Shown here: in pieces, positions 33,759 through 42,059 of the stretch
Layout: every line of letters begins with the position of its first letter
Position numbering within the stretch: position 1 is the stretch's first letter
Assembly (NCBI GenBank): GCA_947168565.1
Contig: CAMVMM010000005.1
Location: 81,653 to 145,652, forward strand
DNA from: an uncultured Clostridia bacterium
GTDB taxonomy: Bacteria > Bacillota > Clostridia > Christensenellales > CAG-138
Direction: 5' to 3'
DNA: 64,000 bases
Translations under genes and position numbers: made by a program
The notes under the pieces: model-generated
The model's input: the letters and a program-made list of their open reading frames with translations, nothing else
What the model was told of the DNA's origin: nothing
Databases searched by the model: none

Positions 33759-34814
33759 CTATTCGCCTTCGGATGCAAGAAATTTTGCCGCCGTATCAAC
33801 GGAAACGCCGTGCAGAAACGGCTTTCCGAAATCCGAAATAAACGCCATCTCGATATTTCCGGAGGAATTCTTTTTATCGTGAATAAGCAGCTCGCACGCG
33901 CTTTTTGCTATGCCCTTCGGCAGGGTGCAGCAAAGCCCTGCTGCCGAGGCAAGCTCCGCGATACGATCGGGAACGGCGGGGGATGATAAACCAAGGCTCA
34001 CGGCAAACCGCGCCTCGGAATACAGCCCCATGCAGACCGCCTCGCCGTGCAAAATGCCAAAGCCGCTTGCGGCCTCGAGCGCGTGAGCAAAGGTGTGCCC
34101 AAGGTTCAGTATTCTGCGCGCCCCCGTATCATGCACGTCGTTTTGAACGAAATCGCGCTTCACTCTGCAGCATTCCTCGATAAGCGCGGGGGTGACGCCG
34201 CCTTCCCTGAGCGAGCGTTCCATTATGGGGCTTGCGCTTATGCAGAAATACTTCAGCACCTCGCCAAAGCCGGAGCGCAGCTCGCGCTCGGGCAGGGTTT
34301 TAAGATTGGCGCAGGCGCATAAAACGAGGCTCGGCTGGTGAAAAGCGCCGACGGCGTTTTTTATGCCGCCAAGATCCACTCCGGTTTTCCCGCCAACGGA
34401 GCTGTCTATCATGGAGAGCAGGGTGGTGGGCATATTTATATAATTCATGCCGCGCTTATACACCGCTGCCGCGAAACCCCCAAGGTCGCCCACAACGCCG
34501 CCGCCAAGGTTTATTATGACGTCGCTTTTCGTGAAGCCGCCCTCAAGCAGCGCATCAAGCACCGACAGAAGCGAATCAAAGCTTTTCGCCCCCTCGCCCT
34601 TGCCCATAAGATGCAGGGCGTAGGCAAGCCCGTTTTCATCAAGCAGCGCCGTAAGCGCGCCAAGCGCCGCCTCCGCGCCGCCATCGGTAAGAACAAGCGC
34701 TTTTCTGCCCGAAAGAGCGCTTGAAAGCGGCCCGGAAAACTCCGCAAGGCTTTCGCCGATAAGCACGCTGTATGCGCTTTTGGGCATATTCAATTCAAAA
34801 TCCACTCTCGGCAT
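33759..34814 (-). CDS. aroB: 3-dehydroquinate synthase
   Basis: A 351-residue NAD- and metal-dependent enzyme making dehydroquinate from DAHP. Signs: DVIINLGGGVVGDLGGFAAAVYKRGMNYINMPTTLLSMIDSSVGGKTGVDL, which includes the NAD site, KNAVGAFHQPSLVL, and RILNLGHTFAHALEAASGFGILHGEAVCMG with the metal-binding His. It is the first gene of the minus-strand shikimate operon, 2 bp from aroA. aroD, aroE and the DAHP synthase are not in the window. Confidence 0.96.
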   Translation of the reverse strand: MPRVDFELNMPKSAYSVLIGESLAEFSGPLSSALSGRKALVLTDGGAEAALGALTALLDENGLAYALHLMGKGEGAKSFDSLLSVLDALLEGGFTKSDVIINLGGGVVGDLGGFAAAVYKRGMNYINMPTTLLSMIDSSVGGKTGVDLGGIKNAVGAFHQPSLVLCACANLKTLPERELRSGFGEVLKYFCISASPIMERSLREGGVTPALIEECCRVKRDFVQNDVHDTGARRILNLGHTFAHALEAASGFGILHGEAVCMGLYSEARFAVSLGLSSPAVPDRIAELASAAGLCCTLPKGIAKSACELLIHDKKNSSGNIEMAFISDFGKPFLHGVSVDTAAKFLASEGE

Positions 34815-34867
34815 AGCCGCTCCTTAACACGGGCGCAGGCCGCGCCCATTCGATAGCTTTACCGCTA

Positions 34868-34896
34868 ATCATACATTATTTTGACGAAGTTTGCAA
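34868..34896 (-). promoter_or_regulatory. Promoter of the shikimate operon
   Basis: On the minus strand TTGCAA, 17 bases, TATGAT, about 55 bp before aroB. Confidence 0.62.
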
Positions 34897-35005
34897 TAGC
34901 GCAAAATGCGCCGAAACAAAACATTTTTCGATGCAGGGAAAAGGAAAGGGAAACAAAACAGTATCATGGAGCGGCAAAAGTAATTCTTTAAACAGGCGGT
35001 GTGAA

Positions 35006-35335
35006 ATGGAAATTGCATTTGAAGTAAAGGGGCGCTCCCTCACCGTGAAGCTGCGCGGAGAGATAGATCAGCACTGCGCGCGCGAGCTGAGAAGCGCGAT
35101 AGACGGAAGGCTGCATGAAAACCGCGAGGTGAAAAGGCTGGTTTTCGACCTTGAGCGGGTCAGCTTTATGGACAGCTCCGGCATAGGCGTGATACTGGGC
35201 AGATACAGGCTCATGCGCGATCGGGGCGGCGAAACGGCGATAGTGAACGCGCAAAAAAACGTTGAAAAGCTGCTGAGGCTTTCCGGCGTATACGGCTTAA
35301 CGGAATCGGCAGGGAGGAGCAGAGCCAATGGATAA
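35006..35335 (+). CDS. spoIIAA: Anti-sigma-F factor antagonist SpoIIAA
   Basis: A 109-residue STAS protein. The phosphorylation site region reads FMDSSGIGVILGRYRLM (Ser57/Ser58). In sporulating bacteria unphosphorylated SpoIIAA binds SpoIIAB and frees sigma-F in the forespore; SpoIIAB phosphorylates it and SpoIIE reverses this. ATG 35006 was chosen over upstream starts since the family begins 'M...F......L.V.L.GE.D' at this point. Its stop lies 8 nt inside spoIIAB. Confidence 0.95.
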   Translation: MEIAFEVKGRSLTVKLRGEIDQHCARELRSAIDGRLHENREVKRLVFDLERVSFMDSSGIGVILGRYRLMRDRGGETAIVNAQKNVEKLLRLSGVYGLTESAGRSRANG

Positions 35336-35906
35336 TATGATAAGGCTTGAATTTATGAGCTTAACTCAAAACGAGGCGTTCGCACGCTCCGTGGCGGCGG
35401 CGTTCATTGCGCCGCTCGATCCCACGGTGGAGGAGCTTGCGGACGTGCGCACGGCGGTGAGCGAGGCGGTCACAAACGCCATAATCCACGGCTACCGAAG
35501 GCGCAGGGGCATGGTTTCCATGCTTTTAACGCTCAAGGGCAGGCTGTTTACCGCCCGCATAGAGGATAAGGGCTGCGGCATAGAGGATATAGAGCTTGCC
35601 ATGCGCCCCTTCTACACAACGGGAAACAGGGACGAGCGAAGCGGCATGGGCTTTGCGGTGATGGCGGCATTCATGGACGGACTGCACGTGGAATCCAAGG
35701 TGGGCGAGGGCACGGCGGTTACAATGGAAAAGCTTATCAGCAGGCGGGAGGAGGAGTGCGAAGGCGGCGCGGAGCGCGAAAGCCTTGAACCGTGCGAAGG
35801 CTGCGCGGAGTGCGAAAGCCGTGAACCGTGCGAGGGCTGTGCGGAGCGCGAAAAAAGCGAAGGCTTGGAAGCGGGCGCCGCTTTCGGCAAAATCGAAAAT
35901 GGATGA
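35328..35906 (+). CDS. spoIIAB: Anti-sigma-F factor SpoIIAB with Cys-rich C-terminal extension
   Basis: A 192-residue protein; typical SpoIIAB is about 145. Residues 1-143 are a normal GHKL kinase: VSEAVTNAIIHGY (N box), IEDKGCGIEDIELA (G1), RSGMGFAVMAAFMD (G2) and a final GTAVTMEKLI. From about residue 144 comes a tail with three 12-residue repeats of the type CEGCAERESLEP (DNA: 36-bp units from 35757), containing six Cys and rich in Glu. It has no counterpart that I know in other SpoIIAB. It overlaps spoIIAA and sigF by 8 nt each. Confidence 0.92.
   Translation: MDNMIRLEFMSLTQNEAFARSVAAAFIAPLDPTVEELADVRTAVSEAVTNAIIHGYRRRRGMVSMLLTLKGRLFTARIEDKGCGIEDIELAMRPFYTTGNRDERSGMGFAVMAAFMDGLHVESKVGEGTAVTMEKLISRREEECEGGAERESLEPCEGCAECESREPCEGCAEREKSEGLEAGAAFGKIENG
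35757..35864 (+). repeat. Three 36-bp tandem repeats inside spoIIAB
   Basis: Units at 35757-35792, 35793-35828 and 35829-35864 each start TGCGA(A/G)GGC and keep the reading frame. They encode the Cys/Glu-rich tail. Confidence 0.9.
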
Positions 35907-36396
35907 GCGGGAGAGCCGCGGCGGAGGGGCGCGGAATGAGGAGCGAAACGCGCTTGTGTGCGCAAATCTTCGGCTCGTGCGGGCTATGGCAAGGCGGTTT
36001 TCGGGGCGCGGCGCGGAGTATGAGGAGCTTTATCAATGCGGGTGCCTTGCCATGGTGAACGCGGCGGCAAGCTTTGATGCGAAAAGGGGCGCGGCGTTTT
36101 CCTCGTATGCCTATAAATTCATTGAGGGCGGAATGCGCGAATGCCTGCGCAAGGCAAGGCGCACGGCCCTTCCCGCTGCGGAAGGCGCGGGCTTTGAGGA
36201 GCGGAGCATAGCAAGCTTATCGGTGCGCGCTGCGCTTTCAAAGCTGGATCCCAGGGAGCGGGCGGTGCTTAAAAGCAGGTTTTTCTATGAAAAAACGCAG
36301 ACCGAAACGGCAAAAGCGCTTCTTCTGAGCCAGCCCTCCGTTTCCAGAATTGAGCGCACGGCGCTTTTTAAGCTTGGGCGCGAATTGCGGCTGTGA
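35899..36396 (+). CDS. sigF: Sporulation sigma factor sigma-F, short form without region 3
   Basis: A 165-residue protein; sigma-F is normally about 250. Region 2 (about 15-85) is clear: NLRLVRAMARRF, AEYEELYQCGCLAMVNAAASFDAKRGAAFSSYAYKFIEGGMRECL. Region 4 (about 111-163) too: ALSKLDPRERAVLKSRFF, TETAKALLLSQPSVSRIERTALFKL. Between them are only some 25 residues in place of the usual 80 that include region 3, the main SpoIIAB-contact area in other species. Assignment rests on the spoIIAA-spoIIAB context. Start ATG 35899 overlaps spoIIAB (ATGGATGA). Confidence 0.87.
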   Translation: MDERESRGGGARNEERNALVCANLRLVRAMARRFSGRGAEYEELYQCGCLAMVNAAASFDAKRGAAFSSYAYKFIEGGMRECLRKARRTALPAAEGAGFEERSIASLSVRAALSKLDPRERAVLKSRFFYEKTQTETAKALLLSQPSVSRIERTALFKLGRELRL

Positions 36397-36467
36397 ACTC
36401 TATCGCGCATATTTTATTACGCATTAACGCAAAATATCCACAAGCAGAATGAAAGGAAGTGGGTTTT

Positions 36468-36644
36468 ATGAAAAAACGGTTCAAGCTTATTTTTGCCGCG
36501 ATCGCCGCCGCGATAATGCTTGCGAGCGTGTTTGCGCTTGCTTCATGCTCAAATGAAAAGCGTGCGGAAAGCCTGATGAGCGGCGCGGTGCTTGTGGAAA
36601 ACGGAATATATAATGCAGAGGCGCACAATGCGGAGCGGGCGTGA
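36468..36644 (+). CDS. Small lipoprotein
   Basis: A 58-residue peptide: MKKRFKLIFAAIAAAIMLASV then the lipobox ALASC, leaving a mature part of about 30 residues. The ATG is preceded by GAAAGGAAGTGGG. It lies 71 bp after sigF on the same strand. Whether it acts in the forespore is not known. The short mature part could be the remains of a longer gene. Confidence 0.6.
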   Translation: MKKRFKLIFAAIAAAIMLASVFALASCSNEKRAESLMSGAVLVENGIYNAEAHNAERA

Positions 36645-36807
36645 GCGCATTTCGTTCCCCACCTGCTTCGGGGCGGAGGATCACGAGCACAGGGGCGTGA
36701 ACGACCGCGAGATACGCTTTAAGGCGTATTCGGAAAAGGTACACGCCGCGCTTTCGGCATCAGGCATGAGCGCATCTGAAAATACGGGGGGAGTGAAGGG
36801 ATTATGA
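36628..36807 (+). CDS. Small ORF coupled to spoVAC
   Basis: A frame of up to 71 codons ends with ATGA overlap at the spoVAC start. The likely start is ATG 36628 (MRSGRERISFPTCFG...), giving 59 residues; a start at 36613 is also possible. The peptide DREIRFKAYSEKVHAALSASG is helical and polar. I do not recognise it. The exact overlap with spoVAC supports translation; the composition is otherwise not decisive. Confidence 0.4.
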   Translation: MRSGRERISFPTCFGAEDHEHRGVNDREIRFKAYSEKVHAALSASGMSASENTGGVKGL

Positions 36808-37301
36808 GCGGAAAACGGAATGGAAAAAACGGAGCGCGGCGCAGGCTGACCGCTTCGGAGCAAAGGGCGCACGAGAGCTATCTTGCGCTTGTGACGGAGC
36901 GTGCGCCGAAAAGCAAAACGCCCCTTCAGCTTGCGCTTGCCTTTTCGATAGGCGGCGCTATATGCTGCGCGGGGCAGCTCATAGGCGATCTTGGGGAGCT
37001 TGCGTTTTCGCTTGATGAAAAAAGCCGCGCGGCGTTCACCTCCGTGTGCCTCATCTTCATCGGCGCACTTCTCACGGGCTTGGGCGTTTACGACAGGCTC
37101 GGCACCTTCGCGGGCGCGGGCTCGGTGGTGCCGATCACGGGCTTTGCAAATTCCGTGGTCGCCCCCGCGATGGAGCACAGGCGCGAGGGGCTTGTGATGG
37201 GCGTTGGCGCACAGCTTTTCAGCTACGCGGGGCCGGTGCTGGTTTACGGCATCACCGCCTCGGCTGCAATAGGGCTTGTGACGTGGCTTTTCAAACTGTG
37301 A
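36804..37301 (+). CDS. spoVAC: Stage V sporulation protein AC
   Basis: A 165-residue membrane protein with four predicted helices. Family signs: ESYLALVTERAPKSKTPLQLALAF, GGAICCAGQLIGDLG, LIFIGALLTGLGVYDRLGTFAGAGSVVPITGFANSVVAPAMEHRREG and VYGITA. SpoVAC is part of the channel for dipicolinic acid uptake into and release from spores. spoVAD and spoVAE, which nearly always follow, are missing here; rsmA on the other strand comes next. The N-terminal 20 residues are basic and variable. Confidence 0.92.
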   Translation: MSGKRNGKNGARRRLTASEQRAHESYLALVTERAPKSKTPLQLALAFSIGGAICCAGQLIGDLGELAFSLDEKSRAAFTSVCLIFIGALLTGLGVYDRLGTFAGAGSVVPITGFANSVVAPAMEHRREGLVMGVGAQLFSYAGPVLVYGITASAAIGLVTWLFKL

Positions 37302-37327
37302 TATAAGCTTTTGATGAAAAATAAGAT

Positions 37328-38149
37328 TTATTTTTCTGAAAGCACGGCCCGGGCGGAGCGCAGAAGCAGCTCAAAATCCGCGCTTGCAAGCTCCTCCGCG
37401 CGGCAGGAGGGGGAAAGCCCCGCGCGCTCGATCATTGCCGGCACGAGCGCCTTTTCATAGAGCGAAGCAAGGTTGTTTGCAAGCGTTTTTCTGCGCATGG
37501 CGAAGGCGGTGCGCACAAGGGTGGAGTAGGCGCTCTCGTAGGGCTTGCCGCTCCTTTTAAAAACGAGCACGCTCGAATGCACCGTGGGCTCCGGGTAATA
37601 GCTTGAGGGCGGCAGGCGCAGCGCTTCGGAGATCTCATACATCCTGCCCGCGATAACCGACGCGGCGGTATAGCATTTCTGCTTCGGCACGGCAAGAAAA
37701 TGCTCCGCCGCCTCGCGCTGCATCATCAGCACCATGCGCTCGACGGGCAGATCGGAATCTATGAGCTTCATCGCCGTGTCCGAAGTGATGTAATAGGGCA
37801 GATTGGCGCACACCGTGAAGCTCCCGCCAAGAAGCGCTGCAAGCTCGGCGTTTTTGACCTTCAGTATATCCCTGTTGATAATTGCAACGTTCTGCGCTCC
37901 GTCAAGCGTTTTTTCCAAAAGGGCGCACATCGCGGCGTCTATCTCCACGCACACCACCTTTTTTGCCCTTTTCGCAAGCTCATCCGTGAGCGCGCCAAGT
38001 CCCGGCCCTATCTCAAGCACCGATTTGCCCTCGCACTGCGCAAGCGCGGCTATCTCGGCAAGCGCCGCTTCATCCACAAGAAAATTCTGCCCAAGCGCCT
38101 TGTTTGCCGTAAGCCCGTATTCCTTCAAAAGCTTTTTTGAATCTATCAT
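37328..38149 (-). CDS. rsmA: 16S rRNA (adenine(1518)-N6/adenine(1519)-N6)-dimethyltransferase
   Basis: A 273-residue SAM enzyme that dimethylates two adenines near the 3' end of 16S rRNA. It has ANKALGQNFLVDEAAL, LEIGPGLGALTDELA (SAM motif I), EIDAAM, and VCANLPYYITSDTAM (NxPY catalytic motif), with a C-terminal helical domain. ATG 38149 follows GGGAGAGATCC; the much longer open frame to 38893 continues through the promoter region and is not the gene. Confidence 0.96.
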   Translation of the reverse strand: MIDSKKLLKEYGLTANKALGQNFLVDEAALAEIAALAQCEGKSVLEIGPGLGALTDELAKRAKKVVCVEIDAAMCALLEKTLDGAQNVAIINRDILKVKNAELAALLGGSFTVCANLPYYITSDTAMKLIDSDLPVERMVLMMQREAAEHFLAVPKQKCYTAASVIAGRMYEISEALRLPPSSYYPEPTVHSSVLVFKRSGKPYESAYSTLVRTAFAMRRKTLANNLASLYEKALVPAMIERAGLSPSCRAEELASADFELLLRSARAVLSEK

Positions 38150-38185
38150 GGATCTCTCCCGTGTTGCTGCGGTATCGTTGAAAAT

Positions 38186-38213
38186 ATTATACACGAAAAA
38201 GCAAAAAAGTAAA
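38186..38213 (-). promoter_or_regulatory. rsmA promoter
   Basis: On the minus strand TTTACT, 16 bases, TATAAT, about 40 bp before the start. Confidence 0.65.
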
Positions 38214-38298
38214 CTCCCGCGCCTTTCAGGTAAAAATCTATGTTGTAATAATTTAAAATTATATTTTGTTTCCGCGCTCCGATGGCTCTGTTTTACGG

Positions 38299-38327
38299 TT
38301 GAAATATTCCCTTGCGGCGGGTATAAT
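38299..38327 (+). promoter_or_regulatory. degV promoter
   Basis: TTGAAA (38299-38304), 17 bases, TATAAT (38322-38327). Confidence 0.65.
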
Positions 38328-38389
38328 TCGTATATACCGTTTTGAGTGCCGCCCGATGCGGCGCAAACGGAACCCGTTTGGAGCGTAAT

Positions 38390-39259
38390 ATGATCAGGAT
38401 TTATGCGGACAGCACAAACGATCTTCAAAAGGAGATCATAGAAAAATACAATATTAAAATAATACCGCTCTACGTGAATATGGGCAGTAAAACCTATACC
38501 GATTGGGTGGATATCACTCCGGATGAGATCTACGAATGGTCGGACGCGAATAAAACCACGCCGCAAACCGCCGCTTTCTCGATAGGGGATGCGGAGGAGG
38601 CGCTGCGCGGCGCAATGGCGGCGGGGGAGGACGTGCTGTTTTTCGGCATTTCGTCCCATCTTTCCGCATCGTGCAACGTGTTTCGCCTTGCGGCGGAGAG
38701 CCTGGGTTATTCGCAGCACGTGGCGGTTATAGATTCCAAAAACCTTTGCACGGGCATCGGCCTTTTGATGCTCAAGGCAATAAAGCTTCTTGAAAGCGGC
38801 ATGGACGACCTTTTTGAGGTGGCAAGGCGCGTGGAGGAATACGTGCCCTACGTGCGCACAAGCTCCGTGATAGAAACGCTTCTTTATATCCATCGCGGCG
38901 GCAGATGCAGCGCGGCAACGGCGCTTATCGCCGGCGCGCTTAAAATAAAGCCCAAGATCGTGGTGGAGAACGGCAGGCTTGGCGTTGGCAAAAAATACAG
39001 GGGCAAGCAGAGCGACGTGATAAGAAAGTATTACGACGACCTGCTTCCGGAGCTTTTAAAGGCGGATACGGACGCGGTGTACGTGTCCCACACGGGCAGG
39101 CTGCCGCAGGAGATCATCGACGAGATAGCGGGCAAGGTGCGTGCTCTCAACAGATTCAAAAACGTGTACGTGACCCGCGCGGGCAGCGTTGTGACCATCC
39201 ACTGCGGGCCGGGCACGCTGGGCGTTTTCTTCATGGCGGATAAGGACGCGGACAGGTGA
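38390..39259 (+). CDS. DegV family fatty-acid-binding protein
   Basis: A 289-residue protein beginning MIRIYADSTNDLQKE. The family's fatty-acid carboxylate contacts appear as TTPQTAAFSI and GISSHLSASCN, followed by IDSKNLCTGIGLLMLKA, VRTSSVIETLLYIHRGGRCS and the C-terminal HCGPGTLGVFFMAD. DegV (FakB-like) proteins present bound fatty acids to the FakA kinase. Start ATG 38390; the site upstream is GGAG. Confidence 0.93.
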   Translation: MIRIYADSTNDLQKEIIEKYNIKIIPLYVNMGSKTYTDWVDITPDEIYEWSDANKTTPQTAAFSIGDAEEALRGAMAAGEDVLFFGISSHLSASCNVFRLAAESLGYSQHVAVIDSKNLCTGIGLLMLKAIKLLESGMDDLFEVARRVEEYVPYVRTSSVIETLLYIHRGGRCSAATALIAGALKIKPKIVVENGRLGVGKKYRGKQSDVIRKYYDDLLPELLKADTDAVYVSHTGRLPQEIIDEIAGKVRALNRFKNVYVTRAGSVVTIHCGPGTLGVFFMADKDADR

Positions 39260-39312
39260 TGCGGCTCGATATAAAATTAGGCATAATAATAAAAAATCAG
39301 GCAAAAACGCAT

Positions 39313-39350
39313 TTGCGGCGGCGGGAGAGCTCTCTTCGCCGCTGTTTTGT
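39313..39350 (+). terminator. Terminator after degV
   Basis: GCGGCG pairs with CGCCGC and an inner AGAGCTCT palindrome extends the stem; TGTTTTGTTT follows. Confidence 0.6.
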
Positions 39351-39375
39351 TTATACTTTTTGTTTATAATTGCGG

Positions 39376-39404
39376 TTGATAGAATGCAGAAAATGCGGTA
39401 TAAT
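39376..39404 (+). promoter_or_regulatory. zapA promoter
   Basis: TTGATA (39376-39381), 17 bases, TATAAT (39399-39404), about 53 bp before the TTG start. Confidence 0.7.
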
Positions 39405-39456
39405 CAATAATGGATCGATATATGCGTCGGTCAATCCATAATGAAAAGGTGTTTAT

Positions 39457-39750
39457 TTGTTTGATATGGAAAAAAGTCACGTTAATCTCAGTCTTGCGCG
39501 TCAGGATTTCCGCATCGTTTGCGCGGAAAGTCCCGAATACATGAAGGCGCTTGAAGCCGCCGTTAATGAAAGAATAGACGGCATCCGCAGAAAGTATCCG
39601 AGCATGAGCACCATGCGCATCGTGCTGCTTGCCATGCTGAACATGGAGGACGATCTTTTTAAAGCCGGGCTTGATCGGGCGGCGGATGAAGGCGACCCGC
39701 AGGAGGGCGAAGCTCAAAGCGGCGCGAAAAGCGAGGAGGACGATTTTTGA
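39457..39750 (+). CDS. zapA: Cell division protein ZapA
   Basis: A 97-residue protein that bundles FtsZ filaments. The VNLSLARQDFRIVCAESPEYMKALEAAVNERIDGI stretch is the conserved ZapA N-terminal domain; a helix and a Glu-rich acidic tail follow. TTG 39457 sits 6 bases after AAAGGT; ATG 39466 would also be possible. The gene order zapA-U32 peptidase-mutS2 is common in clostridia. Confidence 0.9.
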   Translation: MFDMEKSHVNLSLARQDFRIVCAESPEYMKALEAAVNERIDGIRRKYPSMSTMRIVLLAMLNMEDDLFKAGLDRAADEGDPQEGEAQSGAKSEEDDF

Positions 39751-39800
39751 TCGCCCCGAGCACGCATTGAAAAAAAAGGACTGAATAAAGAAAAAACGCT

Positions 39801-41927
39801 ATGATGGAACTGCTTTCACCGGCGGGCAGCAGGGAGAGCCTTGTTGCCGCCGTTCAAAACGGCGCGGACGCGGTCTATTTCGGCGGCAGCATACTGAACG
39901 CAAGGCGCTTCGCCGATAATTTCGCGGGGGAGGCGCTTGCCGCAGCGCTCGATTACTGCCACGAGCGGGGCGTAAGGGCGTATATAACCCTGAATACGCT
40001 TGTGTTCGACCGCGAGATCGGACCGGCGCTGGATTTTGCGCGGGAGCTCTATAAATACGGCGCGGACGCGGTGCTGGTGCAGGATCTTGGGCTTGCGGCG
40101 GTGCTTCGGAGCGAACTGCCGGAGCTGACCCTTCACGCAAGCACGCAGATGGGCATACATGATGAGGGCGGGCTTTGCTACCTGCAAAGCATGGGCTTCA
40201 AGCGCGCCGTGCTTGCGCGGGAGGTAAATCTTGCGGATATAAAAAGGCTTGCCGAAACAGGCGAAATGGAGCTTGAGGCGTTCGGGCACGGGGCGCTTTG
40301 CATGAGCTTTTCGGGAAGCTGCCTGTATTCCTCCATGGCGGGGGAAAGAAGCGGCAATCGCGGCACCTGCGCCCAGCCGTGCAGGAAGGCGGCAAGCGTT
40401 TTCGGCGCTCCAAGGGCGGGCGAGCTCTGCCTTTCGCCGAATGATATATGTATGATCGAGCACCTCGGGCAGCTTGAGGAGGCGGGTATCTGCTGCATCA
40501 AGCTTGAGGGCAGAATGAAAAAGCCCGAATACGTGGCGGCGGTCACAAGGTGTTACCGCGCCGCGCTGGACGGCGCGGGAAAAGCGGAGCTTGCGGAAAT
40601 GAAGCGGGAGCTCTTTCGGTTTTTCAACAGAGGCGAGTTCAGCACCTCACATTTTTTCGCGGACAGCGTGAAAACCGGCGGCATCGGCTCAAGCAGACCC
40701 GATCCCAAAACGGCGGCTGCGGCAAAAAGCAGCATCCTTGGCGAAAACAGAAAGCGCCCCATAAGGCTGCATCTCAGCCTGAGCGTGGGCGAGCAGGCGC
40801 GGCTTGAGGCGGAATGCGCCGGAAACCGCGTTTCGGTCTTTGGGGAAACGGTGCAGCAGGCGGCGAAGCCGCAGAGCGCGCAGGCCTATGCGGAAAGGCT
40901 GAAAAAGCTTGGCGACACGCCCTTTTCGCTTGAAAGCGCGGATTGCGAAACAGAAATGAGCGAGGCTTGCTACCTCTCCGCCGCCGCGCTGAACGCGCTC
41001 AGAAGGGCTGCCTGCGAAAAGCTCTGCGAAAGCTTTCATGTAAGAAACCCGGAGTCCAAGCGGTGCGAAGGGTATAAAAAGCAGGGCGCTTCAAGCGGGA
41101 ATACGGCTCAAAAAGCGGGTGAAGCTGCGAAAAAAACCGTTTATGCCCTTTCAAAAAACGCAAAAGAAGCCAAAGCCCTTTTTGAGGGCGGAGCGGATAT
41201 TGCGGCGGTAGAGCCTATGAGCTGCAGCCTGAACGAGCTTTCCATGCTGAAGGCTTCAAAATCGAGCGGGCAAAGGCTGATCCTGGCGCTTCCGAACGCG
41301 CTTATCACATGGGAGCAAAGGCGGGAGGTGCGCTCACTTTTAGAAAGCGGCATATTCGACGGCGCGGAGGCAAACAATATCGGTCAGCTTGAGCTTATAA
41401 GGGAGCTGCCGCTCTGGATCGCCGGAATAGGGCTGAACGCGGCGAACAGCTTCACAGTTAGCGAGCTTATACGAATGGGCTTTGATTACGTGATACCCTC
41501 CGTGGAGCTTACCTCGGCGCAAACGCGCGAGCTTTGCGCGGAGTACGGCGAAAGGCTGCTTTTGTGGGTCCACGGCAGAGTGAGCGTGATGCAGCTTGTG
41601 CATTGTCCCGTAAAGGAATATAAGCGCTGCCAAAATTGCCGGGGCGACGCCGGAGCCGTAACGGACGAGGCGGGCCGCGTGTTTCCGCTTGCGAATATCC
41701 GCTTCAAGGATAAATGCCTTGTGCGGATGCTGAATTCAAACACGAGCGATCTGATAGACCTTCTGCCGAAATTGCCCGATTGCGCGGGCTATCGCCTGAG
41801 CTTTACAGGCGAGGGCGAGGACGCCGCAGGGGAAAGGCTTTCCGCGCTTTTTGCGGCGATGGCGGGGGAAAGCTTACCGCAGTACCCCTCCTCCACGCGC
41901 GGGCATTGGAACCGCAGGGTGGATTGA
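39801..41927 (+). CDS. U32 family peptidase/RNA hydroxylase-like protein with DUF3656
   Basis: A 708-residue protein. The N-terminal U32 domain begins MMELLSPAGSRESLVAAVQNGADAVYFGG and shows AFGHGALCMSFSGSCLYSSMAGERSGNRGTC, with four Cys of the type that hold an iron-sulphur cluster in RlhA/TrhP. The middle, about 290-400, fits the DUF3656 insertion, and a second half (about 440-690) has VHGRVSVMQLVHCPVK...CQNCRGDAGAV. Homologues called peptidase U32 are mostly tRNA or rRNA hydroxylases that need prephenate; a match to that use here is inference, though shikimate genes lie nearby. Confidence 0.9.
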   Translation: MMELLSPAGSRESLVAAVQNGADAVYFGGSILNARRFADNFAGEALAAALDYCHERGVRAYITLNTLVFDREIGPALDFARELYKYGADAVLVQDLGLAAVLRSELPELTLHASTQMGIHDEGGLCYLQSMGFKRAVLAREVNLADIKRLAETGEMELEAFGHGALCMSFSGSCLYSSMAGERSGNRGTCAQPCRKAASVFGAPRAGELCLSPNDICMIEHLGQLEEAGICCIKLEGRMKKPEYVAAVTRCYRAALDGAGKAELAEMKRELFRFFNRGEFSTSHFFADSVKTGGIGSSRPDPKTAAAAKSSILGENRKRPIRLHLSLSVGEQARLEAECAGNRVSVFGETVQQAAKPQSAQAYAERLKKLGDTPFSLESADCETEMSEACYLSAAALNALRRAACEKLCESFHVRNPESKRCEGYKKQGASSGNTAQKAGEAAKKTVYALSKNAKEAKALFEGGADIAAVEPMSCSLNELSMLKASKSSGQRLILALPNALITWEQRREVRSLLESGIFDGAEANNIGQLELIRELPLWIAGIGLNAANSFTVSELIRMGFDYVIPSVELTSAQTRELCAEYGERLLLWVHGRVSVMQLVHCPVKEYKRCQNCRGDAGAVTDEAGRVFPLANIRFKDKCLVRMLNSNTSDLIDLLPKLPDCAGYRLSFTGEGEDAAGERLSALFAAMAGESLPQYPSSTRGHWNRRVD

Positions 41928-42059
41928 GCGGCAAATGGAATAAAAACGGCGCTCCGTCATTCGGCCGCGCCCGAATGATAAAGCAAGAAAAAACGATGGG
42001 GAAAGCGGCATAAAGCTATTATCAAAGGGAATAAATCTTAATTATAAACGGAAAACAAA

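Noticed and set aside
37328-38893. 521-residue reading of rsmA
   Set aside because: The family start is at 38149 with its own ribosome site and promoter; the upstream part has no similarity and covers the divergent promoter region.
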